NCBI GenBank assembly: GCA_022826725.1
Contig: JAJDUF010000016.1
Location: 620,001 to 684,000, forward strand
Direction of reading: 5' to 3'
From: Chloroflexota bacterium
Lineage (GTDB): Bacteria > Chloroflexota > UBA11872 > UBA12225 > JAJDUF01
DNA length: 64,000 nt
The notes under the pieces are model-generated. The model saw only the letters and a program-made list of their open reading frames with translations. It was not told where the DNA came from and ran no database searches. Both the position numbers and the translations under genes were made by a program. Shown here piece by piece: positions 14,239-22,760 of this stretch (within the stretch, counting starts at the first letter, position 1; each line of letters starts with the position of its first letter).

Positions 14239-15981
14239 ATGCTTACTATCGCTACTCCAACGTCGCCGCCAGCCTGGGCCTTGCTGGAACGCGAACTGAT
14301 CCGCGCCGCCGCCGAGGCGGTCACGGCCTTCTACGACCACTACTTCGACGAGCGCGGCTATCTGCTCTGTGTGCCACGCTGGGGCGGTAACGACGGCCCC
14401 GATGACGCCGCGGAGAACATCGCGAACTGGCCGGAGCTGCACGCCCTCGGCGCGCCGGATACCGTCCTAGAGCTATACAAGCGGGGGTGGGAAGGCCATC
14501 TGCGCCAATACACCGAGGCTAAGACGGTAGAGGTGCCGCTGGCACGGGAGGGGATGTACTTCAGAGAGTTCCCGACATACTTCGATTGGATGCACAACGG
14601 CGAGGGTTTCACGGCCTTCTTCCTGCAGGGTCTTTCCGATCCCTATGACCGCGCACTGCTCGACCGGACCAGGCGCTTTGCCGGCTTCTACATGGACGAG
14701 GACGCGCTGGCCAAGAACTACGACCCGGAGCACCGGCTCATCCGCAGCATGTTCAACGGCAGCCGGGGGCCGTTGCTCCGCAAGACGACCGGTCTCGACT
14801 GGGCCGGCGATCCGATTGAGGTCGAGGGCCGGTTTCTACCGCTCCACGGCGAGCGCAACTACGAGGAGATGATCGCGCACTTCAAGGATTACAACGACGT
14901 GGTCGGCGACAACCCGACCAACCTGGCAACGACCGTGCTGGCCTTCAACGCCTATGCCCACACCGGCGAGGAGAAATACCGGAACTGGCTGCTGGAGTAC
15001 GTGGACGCTTGGGCGGAACGGACGCAGGCCAACGGCGGCATCATTCCCAGCAACGTCGGATTGGACGGCACCATCGGCGGCGCCTGCGACGGGAAGTGGT
15101 ACGGCGGGGTCTACGGATGGGGCTTTACGGTCGTCGTGCCGCAGACGGGCGCACTGGCGCATCGCCCCTATTTCCACCGCTGTCCCTATGGATTTGGCAA
15201 TGCGCTGTTGCTCACCGGCGATCAGCGGTACGTGGACGTGTGGCGCGGGGTGATCGAGGCGGTCAATGCCAACGCCAAGGAGAGCGACGGACAGCGGTTG
15301 TATCCCCACATGCACGGGGACGACGGCTGGTACGACTACACAACGGAGCCGTTCAGTGTTGGCGCCTTGGAGGTCTACTACTGGTCCATGCAGCCGGCGG
15401 ACTTGGACCGCCTGCTGATCCCGATGGAGGGCTGGGTAGGCTTCCTGGAGGGGCAGAATCCCGACTACCCGGAGACGGCGCTGCGGCACGACCTAGAGGC
15501 GGTGCGCGAGCGGATGGCGCGGGTGCAGGCGGACACGGCGACCCCGGACACGCGCATGTCGGACGACCCGAACGGGAACAACCCAGCGATGGTGGGGACG
15601 CTAATCCAGCTGATGCTCGGTGGCCTGCCAACGCAGCATCACGGGCATCCGCTGCACTGCCGGGTGCGTTATTTCGATCCGGCGCGGCAGCGGGCCGGCA
15701 TCCCGGAAGACGTGGCGGCGTTGGTCGAGAGCATGACCGCCGACGAGACGACGCTGCGGCTGGTAAACGTCAACCAGGTAGAGGCGAGAACGGTCGTGGT
15801 GCAGGGCGGCGCGTATGGCGAGCACCGGATCGAGCAGGTCACGCTGGATGGGGAGACCGTTCCGGTGGACGGAAGCTCGTTCTCGGTGCACCTGGAGCCG
15901 GGCTGCGGGGCGCGCTTGGCACTCACGATGCAGCGGTACGCCAACCAGCCGACGTTGGCTTTCCCCTGGGATCGCGCCTAG
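14239..15981 (+). CDS. Probable alpha/alpha-toroid protein with C-terminal beta domain, function unknown
   Basis: This 580-residue cytoplasmic protein is conserved in style but not assigned by me. Repeated helix-turn patterns with aromatic, acidic and glycine-rich turns (FDWMHNGEGFTAFFLQGLSD, DAWAERTQANGGIIPSNVGL, YGGVYGWGF) are typical of an (alpha/alpha)6 barrel. That fold is found in glycoside hydrolases and polysaccharide lyases. About 100 residues at the end (TTLRLVNVNQVEARTVVVQG) look like a beta-sandwich. A carbohydrate-related enzyme is plausible but the catalytic residues cannot be named. ATG 14239 follows GGAGGGAACCCCGGAC. It lies 59 bases after the coiled-coil gene and may share its transcript. 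The next 229 bases (15982-16210) show no gene I can support. Confidence 0.6.
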   Translation: MLTIATPTSPPAWALLERELIRAAAEAVTAFYDHYFDERGYLLCVPRWGGNDGPDDAAENIANWPELHALGAPDTVLELYKRGWEGHLRQYTEAKTVEVPLAREGMYFREFPTYFDWMHNGEGFTAFFLQGLSDPYDRALLDRTRRFAGFYMDEDALAKNYDPEHRLIRSMFNGSRGPLLRKTTGLDWAGDPIEVEGRFLPLHGERNYEEMIAHFKDYNDVVGDNPTNLATTVLAFNAYAHTGEEKYRNWLLEYVDAWAERTQANGGIIPSNVGLDGTIGGACDGKWYGGVYGWGFTVVVPQTGALAHRPYFHRCPYGFGNALLLTGDQRYVDVWRGVIEAVNANAKESDGQRLYPHMHGDDGWYDYTTEPFSVGALEVYYWSMQPADLDRLLIPMEGWVGFLEGQNPDYPETALRHDLEAVRERMARVQADTATPDTRMSDDPNGNNPAMVGTLIQLMLGGLPTQHHGHPLHCRVRYFDPARQRAGIPEDVAALVESMTADETTLRLVNVNQVEARTVVVQGGAYGEHRIEQVTLDGETVPVDGSSFSVHLEPGCGARLALTMQRYANQPTLAFPWDRA

Positions 15982-16210
15982 GGCCGCCGAGCCGCTCCCT
16001 AGGCAAAGAGGGGAGCGCTGGTGGCAGCCAACCCCATAGGGCCGGCCCGTCGCCATCCTCCGTCGTCTGCAAGCTGGCCATGCCGAGGCGATCCTGACCA
16101 CAACCTGCTCCTGTGCCTGCTTCCTTACGTCAGGGAAATGGCGGAAGCGCTGGTCCCAGAGCAAGTCGTCCCAGAGTCGGTGTTGTCGAGTAGCCCCAAC
16201 TGAAGGGTGC

Positions 16211-16594
16211 TCAGGCAGTCGCAAGCATCATTCGAGTTGACTTGAGCAGTATTCTTGCTAGAGTGCTATATTCCTCTTTACATTCCACTTCAGCGATAGT
16301 GCTCGGTGAAAAGGATTCTATCCGTGCAACCAACGCACGTAGTTTCACTTCACAGTTGTGGAGGCGAATAATCTCGTCCTCCCTGAGACAGCCTCTGCCG
16401 TGTTTGCTGACTCTGCTCAACCACCCAGCAATAGCAGGGTCTAGTAAGATCAACTCATCAAATATGCTATCCATTTCAGCGGAGATGGGAGGGTAACAGT
16501 CCCAAGGAAGCTGCCGAAGTCGGTCGAATAGATCAGCAAGTCTGCGACGATCTTCAGTAGGAACATCTCGTCCGGCGTGCCTACTCGGTATCAT
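16211..16594 (-). CDS. Hypothetical protein, lower GC than neighbours
   Basis: This is a 127-residue soluble, mostly helical protein with no family I recognise. Notable features are an N-terminal charged stretch (TEDRRRLADLFDRLRQLPWD) and a C-terminal helix ending KSTRMMLATA. The DNA is visibly richer in A and T than surrounding genes, which suggests recent arrival. ATG 16594 has AAGGG six bases upstream. It lies directly beyond the leftmost decayed copy of the yqeY 3' end (16637-16694), so it may belong to the same mosaic of accessory genes. It could also be an antitoxin-like or immunity protein, but nothing in the sequence shows that. Confidence 0.5.
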   Translation of the reverse strand: MIPSRHAGRDVPTEDRRRLADLFDRLRQLPWDCYPPISAEMDSIFDELILLDPAIAGWLSRVSKHGRGCLREDEIIRLHNCEVKLRALVARIESFSPSTIAEVECKEEYSTLARILLKSTRMMLATA

Positions 16595-16636
16595 CGCCCT
16601 TCAACTCCTCATGGCAGCGGCCTCTATCCAGCAATT

Positions 16637-16694
16637 GACGAGCTTGTTGACCTGGCCGAGGTCGGCGCAGCCACGGAGGACGCGGGCGGCTTGC
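16637..16694 (-). pseudogene. Decayed copy (C) of the 3' end of yqeY
   Basis: On the minus strand this encodes QAARVLRGCADLGQVNKLVN, against QAARALRGRADLGQVNKLVR in the intact gene at 18248-18305. Over 58 bases there are about five mismatches and no gaps. Homology stops abruptly on both sides; there is no start and the stop is lost. It lies 1.6 kb left of the intact copy and on the same strand. Confidence 0.85.
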
Positions 16695-16755
16695 ATCGTA
16701 TTGCATCGTTTCCTCAGTGTACATGCGAGGTTTATCCAGTTGGCGGGCGTAGCGG

Positions 16756-17853
16756 CTAAGGGGCAGCGACCAAGGCGCTTACATCGAATAGCACCAGTTC
16801 GGACTGCCGCTCCTCGCTCTCTTTGCTCTCACGCACAGCCACGAGCTGCAGCCCATCGGGCGACCAGGCCACTCCGTACCAGTACCACGCTTCCCTCTTG
16901 GCTACTCGGTGGAGGGTAGTCGTCTGGGGATGAAACAGCCAGAGGTGGTCCCCGCGCCGGGGCAGCCCACCTACGAACGCCAGCCACTGACTATCCGGTG
17001 ACCAGGCTAGGCCACTTGGGGACCTAATATCTGCCAGCACCTGGCGTGGCTCTTGGTGCGCTGGATTCATTAGGTACAGGTTCCAAGGCACGTCGGCCCG
17101 GGCATGCCCACCGACACCGATCGCCTGGGGTGAGGCGAAGAAGGCAATCAACTGCCCATCGGGCGACCACGCCGGCCACCCCACCTTCCCATCACTCAGA
17201 CAGAAATCGCGACGATCACTCTCAAGGTTCCGTTCGACCCGCCACCGGCGCCACGGCCACCAGCCATCCTGAAGGGTGATGCGTGGGGCGCTGATCGCGG
17301 TGCGGGTCATCCAGGCGATGCTGCTACAGAGCCCGTTGCTCTCCCCGAACATCCCGCGCGTCAGCGCCGGGTTCCAAGTGACCCAATTTACTCCATGCCC
17401 GGCCGAGACGCCGATGATGGGTACCGCGAGCAAGGTTTCCACCGCGCCAGTGGACAGGTCATAGGCTGATACATAGCTGCTGTCGTAATTGCCGTGGACG
17501 GGCTGCACCCGCGGATCGTCTAGACAGAGTTTTTGAAAGCCCAGCCGCCCATCGGGGAGCGCATGCGGTTGAACAAAGCGCGTGAGTCGGCAGGCTGGGT
17601 CCTCCCTCAAGGGCAATTGAGCAAAGTCGGTCCCATCTGGACGGAGGCGGTACAGCTTGTATTCCCTCTTCCGAGGTATAGGTTCGTAATGTACGACGAG
17701 CCAGTTACTAGGCAGCCAGGCCACCGAGCCGTAGTAACCGGTCGGAGCGGCGATACGTTGTTCTGGCGCCAGTGGCTGGTCAGGTGGTGGCAGGAGGGTA
17801 CAGGCCGTCAGCAGCAGCCCGGCGAGTGCTGCGAGGACGCGGCGCAGTGACAT
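16756..17853 (-). CDS. Lipoprotein with WD40/PD40 (TolB-like) beta-propeller repeats
   Basis: A lipoprotein signal runs through VLAALAGLLLTAC, with the lipobox cysteine near residue 18, so the protein is anchored outside the cytoplasmic membrane. The rest has PD40-like propeller blades. VGWPAWSPDGQLIAFF, SGLAWSPDSQWLAFV and YGVAWSPDGLQLVAV are clear, and an N-terminal YGSVAWLP is a weaker one. Such proteins bind partners or ligands; no enzymatic motif is visible. I prefer ATG 17853 (MSLRRVL, giving a normal signal peptide with GGGGG upstream) over 17871. The gene sits exactly between decayed yqeY copies C (16637) and B (17911), so it looks inserted there. Confidence 0.7.
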   Translation of the reverse strand: MSLRRVLAALAGLLLTACTLLPPPDQPLAPEQRIAAPTGYYGSVAWLPSNWLVVHYEPIPRKREYKLYRLRPDGTDFAQLPLREDPACRLTRFVQPHALPDGRLGFQKLCLDDPRVQPVHGNYDSSYVSAYDLSTGAVETLLAVPIIGVSAGHGVNWVTWNPALTRGMFGESNGLCSSIAWMTRTAISAPRITLQDGWWPWRRWRVERNLESDRRDFCLSDGKVGWPAWSPDGQLIAFFASPQAIGVGGHARADVPWNLYLMNPAHQEPRQVLADIRSPSGLAWSPDSQWLAFVGGLPRRGDHLWLFHPQTTTLHRVAKREAWYWYGVAWSPDGLQLVAVRESKESEERQSELVLFDVSALVAAP

Positions 17854-17910
17854 AGGTGCCCCCTGCGTCATTTCTAGCCCCAGAAAAGGCCCCTAACTAG
17901 CCCCCGGTAG

Positions 17911-17970
17911 GCTCGCGGACGAGCTTGTTGACTTGGCCGAGGTCGGCGCGGCCACGGAGGGCGCGGGCGG
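17911..17970 (-). pseudogene. Decayed copy (B) of the 3' end of yqeY
   Basis: These 60 bases match the intact yqeY end at 18241-18300 with two mismatches and no gaps. They still encode RALRGRADLGQVNKLVRE on the minus strand, after which the frame reads PTGG. The match ends abruptly at both sides. It is 330 bases from the intact copy, with one small gene between. Confidence 0.9.
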
Positions 17971-17972
17971 CC

Positions 17973-18212
17973 CTACACGCGCGCGGCCCGCTCGAACAAG
18001 GCTTCGCGGAGACCATCCAACAGCCCTTCCAGCCGCGCTTGGCGCTGCTCCAGGGCCGACATGCGGGTTTCCAGCCGCTCGAAACGGTCGTCGAGTCGAT
18101 CCAGGCGCCCCTCGAGCCGCTCGAATCGTTTGTCGGTGCGTTGGGCAGAGGCGACCAAGACGGCCGCGAGTGCTACCCCCACACCCAAGATCGTCAGAAT
18201 TTCCGGGGTCAT
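17973..18212 (-). CDS. Small membrane-anchored coiled-coil protein
   Basis: This 79-residue protein starts MTPEILTILGVGVALAAVLV, a membrane helix, then QRTDKRFERLEGRLDRLDDR and a coiled coil ending EQRQARLEGLLDGLREALFE. It is a paralogue of the 121-residue protein at 13814-14179, with which it shares the anchor, the QRTDKRFE hinge and the last 25 residues. It lacks the 18-residue internal duplication. GGAGG lies just before ATG 18212. The gene fills the whole space between the intact yqeY and decayed copy B, which begins two bases after its stop. Confidence 0.7.
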   Translation of the reverse strand: MTPEILTILGVGVALAAVLVASAQRTDKRFERLEGRLDRLDDRFERLETRMSALEQRQARLEGLLDGLREALFERAARV

Positions 18213-18226
18213 CGTTACCTCCCTGA

Positions 18227-18682
18227 TTACCGCCCAGTTAGCTCGCGGACGAGCTTGTTGACTTGGCCGAGGTCGGCGCGGCCGCGGAGTGCGCGGGCGG
18301 CTTGCGGCATCACTTTGCGGAACTCAGGCCCATGCTCGGCGATCAATTGCTCGACCGTGCTGCGAATGTCGTCCGCGGAGAGCTGGGCCGGCATGTACTG
18401 TTCGAGCACGGCGATCATGGCCTGCTCTTTGGCGATCAGCTCGGACCGGCCGGCTTTCTCGGCGTATTCGAGCGCCTCGCGGTGCGCGCCGATCTCCTTC
18501 CGCACGACGTTGAGCACCTCCTCGTCGGGGACGGCCTGGCCCTCCGGATCGTTCGGGCTGCGCTGCGCGATCTCATAGTTGACGATGGCAGCGCGCAACA
18601 TGCGAATTGCCGCTACCGCATGCTCGTTGCGGGCGCGCATCGCCGCGCGCAAGTCGGCTACGACCTGTTCTTGTAAGCTCAT
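18227..18682 (-). CDS. yqeY: GatB/YqeY domain protein
   Basis: This is a 151-residue stand-alone YqeY protein. It has two helical parts: LQEQVVADLRAAMRARNEHA with the RMLRAAIVNYEIA helix, then EYMPAQLSADDIRSTVEQLI-type sequence and a C-terminal QAARALRGRADLGQVNKLVR. The domain is related to the tail of GatB, which holds tRNA in the amidotransferase. The free protein is common next to rpsU or dnaG, but its exact role is unclear. I chose ATG 18682 over GTG 18688. Its last 60 bases are duplicated twice downstream on the same strand (17911 and 16637), a strong sign that its 3' end is a rearrangement or insertion point. Confidence 0.88.
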   Translation of the reverse strand: MSLQEQVVADLRAAMRARNEHAVAAIRMLRAAIVNYEIAQRSPNDPEGQAVPDEEVLNVVRKEIGAHREALEYAEKAGRSELIAKEQAMIAVLEQYMPAQLSADDIRSTVEQLIAEHGPEFRKVMPQAARALRGRADLGQVNKLVRELTGR

Positions 18683-18780
18683 CACCACACCTCAGGGCTA
18701 AATGTTCGACTACTCCCACCGCAGGACAGGTTTCCTGCGGGACAGCCAATCGGTAGAATAACATAGAGGACTGCTGTTTC

Positions 18781-19527
18781 GTGAACCTGATCTTCGATAC
18801 CGGCGAGCGTGAGTCCCCCAAGGGTCATGCGTTGGTCTACTTCCATGACCGGGCCGATCCGGACCGGTATCTCGTCACCTACCTCGTGATCCTGCCGGTG
18901 GCGATTGATCCGTCTCGCTACGTGCCGCAGGCGCTCGCGGGCCGGGCGTCGCGCGAGTTGACTACCGTCAATGCAACGGCGCTGCCGCCGATCCCAGAGC
19001 CGGTAGACAACCTGGAGCAGTTGCGGGCCATCGCCCAGCATCGCGGCGACGACGTGCTCGACGGGGGCACGATAGACACCGATGAAGTCGAGCGGCTTAT
19101 CTACGTGGTGCATGAGATGACCCAAGCCTATGAGCAGCTCTACCGCGCGGCGGCCGATCACTGGGCGGTGGAGTCGGTGGCGGAGCCGGACACCGAAACG
19201 GTGCAACTGCTACTGATGAGTGAGCTGGACCGCCTGGAGGAACTGGCGCGGCTGACCGGACAATTGCGCTACGCGGTAGATGGGCAGGACACGCGACTGG
19301 TTGAAGAGACGGCAACGGCGGTGGAACGCATTGTCGGGCTGTTGCCGGAGAGCTACAACCTGCGCGACTACACCGCCCTGGTCCAGGCACCCGGCGAGCA
19401 CAGCCGGCGGCTGGCGGCGCTGCTGCTGGATCGCTCGTTCAAGCTGTGCAACGAAGAGTACGAAGCGCTCGCCGCCCTCGACGAGCAGATTGACACCGAG
19501 CGTCGGCTGCACGAGCGGGAGTCGTGA
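18781..19527 (+). CDS. Hypothetical helical protein, operon with nucleoside hydrolase
   Basis: This is a 248-residue soluble protein of unknown function. The N-terminal 45 residues (GHALVYFHDRADPDRYLVTY and LVILPV) look like beta strands. The remainder is largely helical with many acidic pairs (DTDEVERLIYVVHEMTQAYE and later LDEQIDTERRLHERES). The start is GTG, about ten bases after AGAGGA. Only three bases separate its stop from the TTG of the next gene, so they are translationally linked. That suggests a shared process, although nothing in the sequence identifies a nucleoside-related role. It diverges from yqeY, and the promoters for both must lie in the 98 bases between them. Confidence 0.65.
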   Translation: MNLIFDTGERESPKGHALVYFHDRADPDRYLVTYLVILPVAIDPSRYVPQALAGRASRELTTVNATALPPIPEPVDNLEQLRAIAQHRGDDVLDGGTIDTDEVERLIYVVHEMTQAYEQLYRAAADHWAVESVAEPDTETVQLLLMSELDRLEELARLTGQLRYAVDGQDTRLVEETATAVERIVGLLPESYNLRDYTALVQAPGEHSRRLAALLLDRSFKLCNEEYEALAALDEQIDTERRLHERES

Positions 19528-19530
19528 GCC

Positions 19531-20532
19531 TTGGCGCTCCCGCAGCCGACTGTCCTGGACGTTGACACCGGACTCGATGACGCGCTGGCACTGCTCCTGG
19601 CACTGCGCTCCCCGGAACTCGACGTCGTCGGCGTGACCACCGTCGCCGGGAACGTGGCGCTGCCGGACGTGCTGCGGAATACGCGGTACGTGCTCGACAC
19701 CGCCGGCGCGGCGAGTGTGCCGGTCGCGGCGGGGGCAGCGGCGCCGCTGGTCCGCCCCCTGACGACAGCCACCTTCTTCCACGGCCCACACGGGCTGGGC
19801 GACATTGACGTGTCGGAGCCGACGCGAGCGCCGGTGGCGGAGCCGGCCGCCCAACTGCTGTGCCGGCTCGCGGCAGAATACCGAGGGCAACTCACCGTCA
19901 TTGCAACGGGGCCTTGGACGAACATCGCGCTGGCCAGCCGCTTGGATTCCGAGTTTGCCGGCAACCTGCGGCAACTGGTCTTGATGGGTGGCGCCGTGAC
20001 GGTGCCGGGCAACGTGACGCCGGTAGCGGAAGCCAACACCTACAACGACCCGGAGGCGGCGCACATGGTCCTGGCAAGCGGCGGGCTGCCGCGTCTCATC
20101 GGGCTGGACGTGACCCTCCAGGGGCTGTGGCGGCCGGCCGAGCAGGAGGCCGCGCGCCAGCGGGTGCAGGAGCAGGCAGCGGCGGACCCGGTCGCGCGGC
20201 TGGCAGTAGACTTGCTGGAGTGGTATCTGCGGGCCGATCTCGCCGCGGGACTTGCCGGCAGCCCGCTGCACGACCCGGTCGCGGTGGCGGCGGCCATGTG
20301 GCCGGCCCTCTTTACGCTGGAGCCGCGGCACGTCTCGGTAGAGCTGGCCAGCGAGCTGACGCGGGGGCAGACGGTCGCAGCGCCCGAGGGCCGGCGCGAG
20401 CGGCTGGAGACCAGAGACGGACAGAGCGACGTGGTTGGGGTGGAAACGGTGCAGCCGAACTGCCAGGTCGCCCTCAAGCTGGACGGTGACCGCTTTGTGG
20501 AGCACTTTGCGGCGCGGCTGGGCTTGCTGTAG
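19531..20532 (+). CDS. Inosine-uridine preferring nucleoside hydrolase
   Basis: This enzyme hydrolyses the N-glycosidic bond of ribonucleosides to free base and ribose. The N-terminal signature DVDTGLDDALALLLAL is the calcium site (D.D.G.DDA.A). FHGPHGLGDID and TVIATGPWTNIALA follow as in the family, then LVLMGGAVTVPGN and EANTYNDPEAAHMVL, which carries the later Asp/Asn ligands. Length (333) is typical. The first and only reasonable start is TTG, as a stop in the same frame lies six bases upstream; translation probably depends on coupling to the preceding gene. Specificity within the family cannot be read from sequence alone. Confidence 0.92.
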   Translation: MALPQPTVLDVDTGLDDALALLLALRSPELDVVGVTTVAGNVALPDVLRNTRYVLDTAGAASVPVAAGAAAPLVRPLTTATFFHGPHGLGDIDVSEPTRAPVAEPAAQLLCRLAAEYRGQLTVIATGPWTNIALASRLDSEFAGNLRQLVLMGGAVTVPGNVTPVAEANTYNDPEAAHMVLASGGLPRLIGLDVTLQGLWRPAEQEAARQRVQEQAAADPVARLAVDLLEWYLRADLAAGLAGSPLHDPVAVAAAMWPALFTLEPRHVSVELASELTRGQTVAAPEGRRERLETRDGQSDVVGVETVQPNCQVALKLDGDRFVEHFAARLGLL

Positions 20533-20571
20533 CCGCGTACTGGGTAGGCTGATTGGAGAGGGAAGGAAGCG

Positions 20572-21528
20572 ATGTCAAGTGCGTATGCGTTCAAGATGGG
20601 AGTGTTCTTCGACGAAACGGGGCTGCCGTTCGATCAAGCGGCGGCCTTGTCCGAGGAGCTAGGGGCACGCTATGCGGAGTTTTTTGTCCACCCGGACCGG
20701 CTGACCGCGCAGTACGCAACGCACTGCCGGCGCGTGCTGGACGATGCCGGCTTGCAGGCACACGCGATGGGCAGCGCGCCCAACCCCTTCAAGCAGATTC
20801 ACATTGACGAGATCGCGCTGGACGAGTTGCCGACGAACCCGGAGTTTGTCCACGATCTGGACCTCGTGCGCCGTTCGATGGAGTTCGCCCAGATCGTGGG
20901 GGCACCCAACGTGCTGGTCTCCGGCTTTGCTTGGCCGGGCGAGTTCCAGAACGGCGCACGAGTCAGCCCCACGTGGCCCCAACGGTACGCGACCGGCGGT
21001 GGGGTGATTCCGCCAGCGGAGCTTGACAAGCTGGCCAAGGCGTTCACGATCATCGCCGAGCTGGCGGAACGGCAGGACATGCACGTTGCGATCAGCGTAC
21101 ACCCTTGGGAGTACGCCAACACGAGCCGCAACTATCGCCGCATCGTCGAGCGGGTCAACTCACCGCGCCTGCGGGCCAAATGGGGGCCGGGGGATGCGTA
21201 CAACTGCGGGGAACTGGACACGGTCACGACCGGGTACGAAAACCTGAAACCGTACTTGACGAGCCTGCACTTGAAGGACCTCCGCACGCTCGACGGCCCG
21301 ACGTGCGAGTTCGAGTACTGTGCCGTCGGCACCGGGGACGTGGACTATCCCGGTCTGTTCCGCACGTTCGCGCGCGATCGCACCGACATCGTGATCGGGG
21401 TGGGGACGCATTTCCAGCCACCCGGCGGCACACAGGCAGATGCGATGCGGATCAACTACCGGAACACGCTGCGGCTGACGGAGCAAGCGGTCCAGGCCGC
21501 GCTCCGTGGCCCCATTTCCGCGATTTAA
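20572..21528 (+). CDS. Sugar phosphate isomerase/epimerase family TIM-barrel protein
   Basis: This 318-residue protein is of the xylose isomerase-like/AP endonuclease 2 barrel group. Evidence includes the opening YAFKMGVFFDETGLPFDQA, then GAPNVLVSGFAWPGEF, MHVAISVHPWEYANTS (a metal-binding His/Glu strand), and LTSLHLKDLRTLDG with VGTGDVDYPGLF near the C-terminus. The last two are hallmarks of the family, where the H.KD and GxGxxD segments line the metal site. Substrates in this family are diverse (inosose, hydroxypyruvate, keto sugars). It lies 39 bases after the nucleoside hydrolase and may convert a downstream sugar, but that link is inference. GGAAGGAAGCG precedes the ATG. The following 158 bases hold no gene. 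Confidence 0.85.
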   Translation: MSSAYAFKMGVFFDETGLPFDQAAALSEELGARYAEFFVHPDRLTAQYATHCRRVLDDAGLQAHAMGSAPNPFKQIHIDEIALDELPTNPEFVHDLDLVRRSMEFAQIVGAPNVLVSGFAWPGEFQNGARVSPTWPQRYATGGGVIPPAELDKLAKAFTIIAELAERQDMHVAISVHPWEYANTSRNYRRIVERVNSPRLRAKWGPGDAYNCGELDTVTTGYENLKPYLTSLHLKDLRTLDGPTCEFEYCAVGTGDVDYPGLFRTFARDRTDIVIGVGTHFQPPGGTQADAMRINYRNTLRLTEQAVQAALRGPISAI

Positions 21529-21686
21529 AGAGGGGAGCAGAGCAAGGACCGTCCCCGGCGGGACACAGGTGGATGCGGGGCAAAGTAACGCACCTCCTCT
21601 TTCTAAGTCGGGAGGCGTATGCACTCAGTGGAGAGACGATAGCCAGGGCCGGACAGAGAGGCCCTGTGGTGACGACGGGTGGGGAC

Positions 21687-22583
21687 TCAGCAGGTGACGT
21701 CTTTGCCTTCGGTGCCGAAAATACTCATCCGCGCCTCGGTGGAGGTGCGGGAGATGCCGGCCGGGATGTAGTGTAGCTGGAGGGCCCGGCGACGCTCGGC
21801 GGTGCGGTTTGCGGGCGTGCCGTGATGGGTGAGGCCGTTGAAGAAGAGGATACCGCCCGGCTTGAGGGGCACCATGACATCCCTTGTCAGGTCGAGGTGC
21901 TCGTCGCAAATCTGCCAGTCGCGGCGCTCGAAATGCACGACCGGTCCCTCTTTATGGGTGCCGGGCTTCACGTGCATGCAGCCGTTTTCGGGTCTCGCTT
22001 CATCGAGCGCAATCCAACAGCCGATGATCGGCGTGCCGAGCGGCAGGTTGAAGAAGGCGTGGTCCTGGTGCCATGGTTTCTCACGGCCAATGCCCCGGGG
22101 CTTGAGCAAGGCCTGATCCTGGAACAGTTCCGGCTCGGTCGTGCCGAGCAGCCGGCCGACGACTTCTCGCAACCGGGGATGATCGGCGATGACCCGCAGG
22201 CGTGGCTCGTGGTCCACATAGTTCTGGAGCTTGCGGACCATATCGCGCCGCGCCTCGAGACTACTCGCGCTCAGGCAGTCGCGCGTACTGGCTTCATACT
22301 GCACGACGGCCGAAGGCACGTCGGGATTCTTGCCGTCAATGAGGTCCATCAGCCCGGCGAGCGCACTCGCGATTTCAGGCGCGGTAAAGAAGTCGTTGAT
22401 GGCGAGGAACCCAGTCTCGCGGTAATAGCGCACATGGTCCTCGGTAAAGCTGGCGTATCCCTCGATACCGGAGGCGATATTGTCGAAGCTGAACAGGTAT
22501 TCCGGGTATTCATGCCAGATATAGCGGTCGAAGACCGGCTCGTCCGCCGGGGCGACGGTCGTCGTTGCCTGTTTGGTGGCCAT
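21687..22583 (-). CDS. Phytanoyl-CoA dioxygenase family protein (PhyH)
   Basis: This is an Fe(II)/2-oxoglutarate-dependent oxygenase with a double-stranded beta-helix core. The metal-binding HxD is seen in EKPWHQDHAFFNLPLG and the distal His in FFNGLTHHGTPANRT, followed by the 2-oxoglutarate-binding Arg (ERRRALQLHYIP). CWIALDEARPENGCMHVKPG is typical of PhyH. Length is 298. These enzymes hydroxylate small molecules or lipids, and in bacteria the substrate is rarely known. This is one of three PhyH genes in the window (also 47510 and 50097). It is convergent with the isomerase gene and divergent from an SDR gene. A good AGAAGAGCA site precedes ATG 22583. Confidence 0.9.
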   Translation of the reverse strand: MATKQATTTVAPADEPVFDRYIWHEYPEYLFSFDNIASGIEGYASFTEDHVRYYRETGFLAINDFFTAPEIASALAGLMDLIDGKNPDVPSAVVQYEASTRDCLSASSLEARRDMVRKLQNYVDHEPRLRVIADHPRLREVVGRLLGTTEPELFQDQALLKPRGIGREKPWHQDHAFFNLPLGTPIIGCWIALDEARPENGCMHVKPGTHKEGPVVHFERRDWQICDEHLDLTRDVMVPLKPGGILFFNGLTHHGTPANRTAERRRALQLHYIPAGISRTSTEARMSIFGTEGKDVTC

Positions 22584-22760
22584 TGCTCTTCTCCCGTCAG
22601 GTCCACACTATAGCAGTCAACCGCGGTGCCGAGGACGTGCGACCGGAAGCCGCTACCAAGGCGATCATATTGTACGCCATCGGTGATCGCGGCGGGACGT
22701 TCCTGCTACCCTTGATACGGTCCATAGGAGCATGAGGGACACGACAGGAGGCAACCGGCG

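Noticed and set aside
15982..16210. Possible gene remnant after the alpha/alpha-toroid gene
   Set aside because: A minus-strand frame reads HRLWDDLLWDQRFRHF, but it merges with an antisense shadow of the previous gene and matches nothing I recognise, so I made no call.
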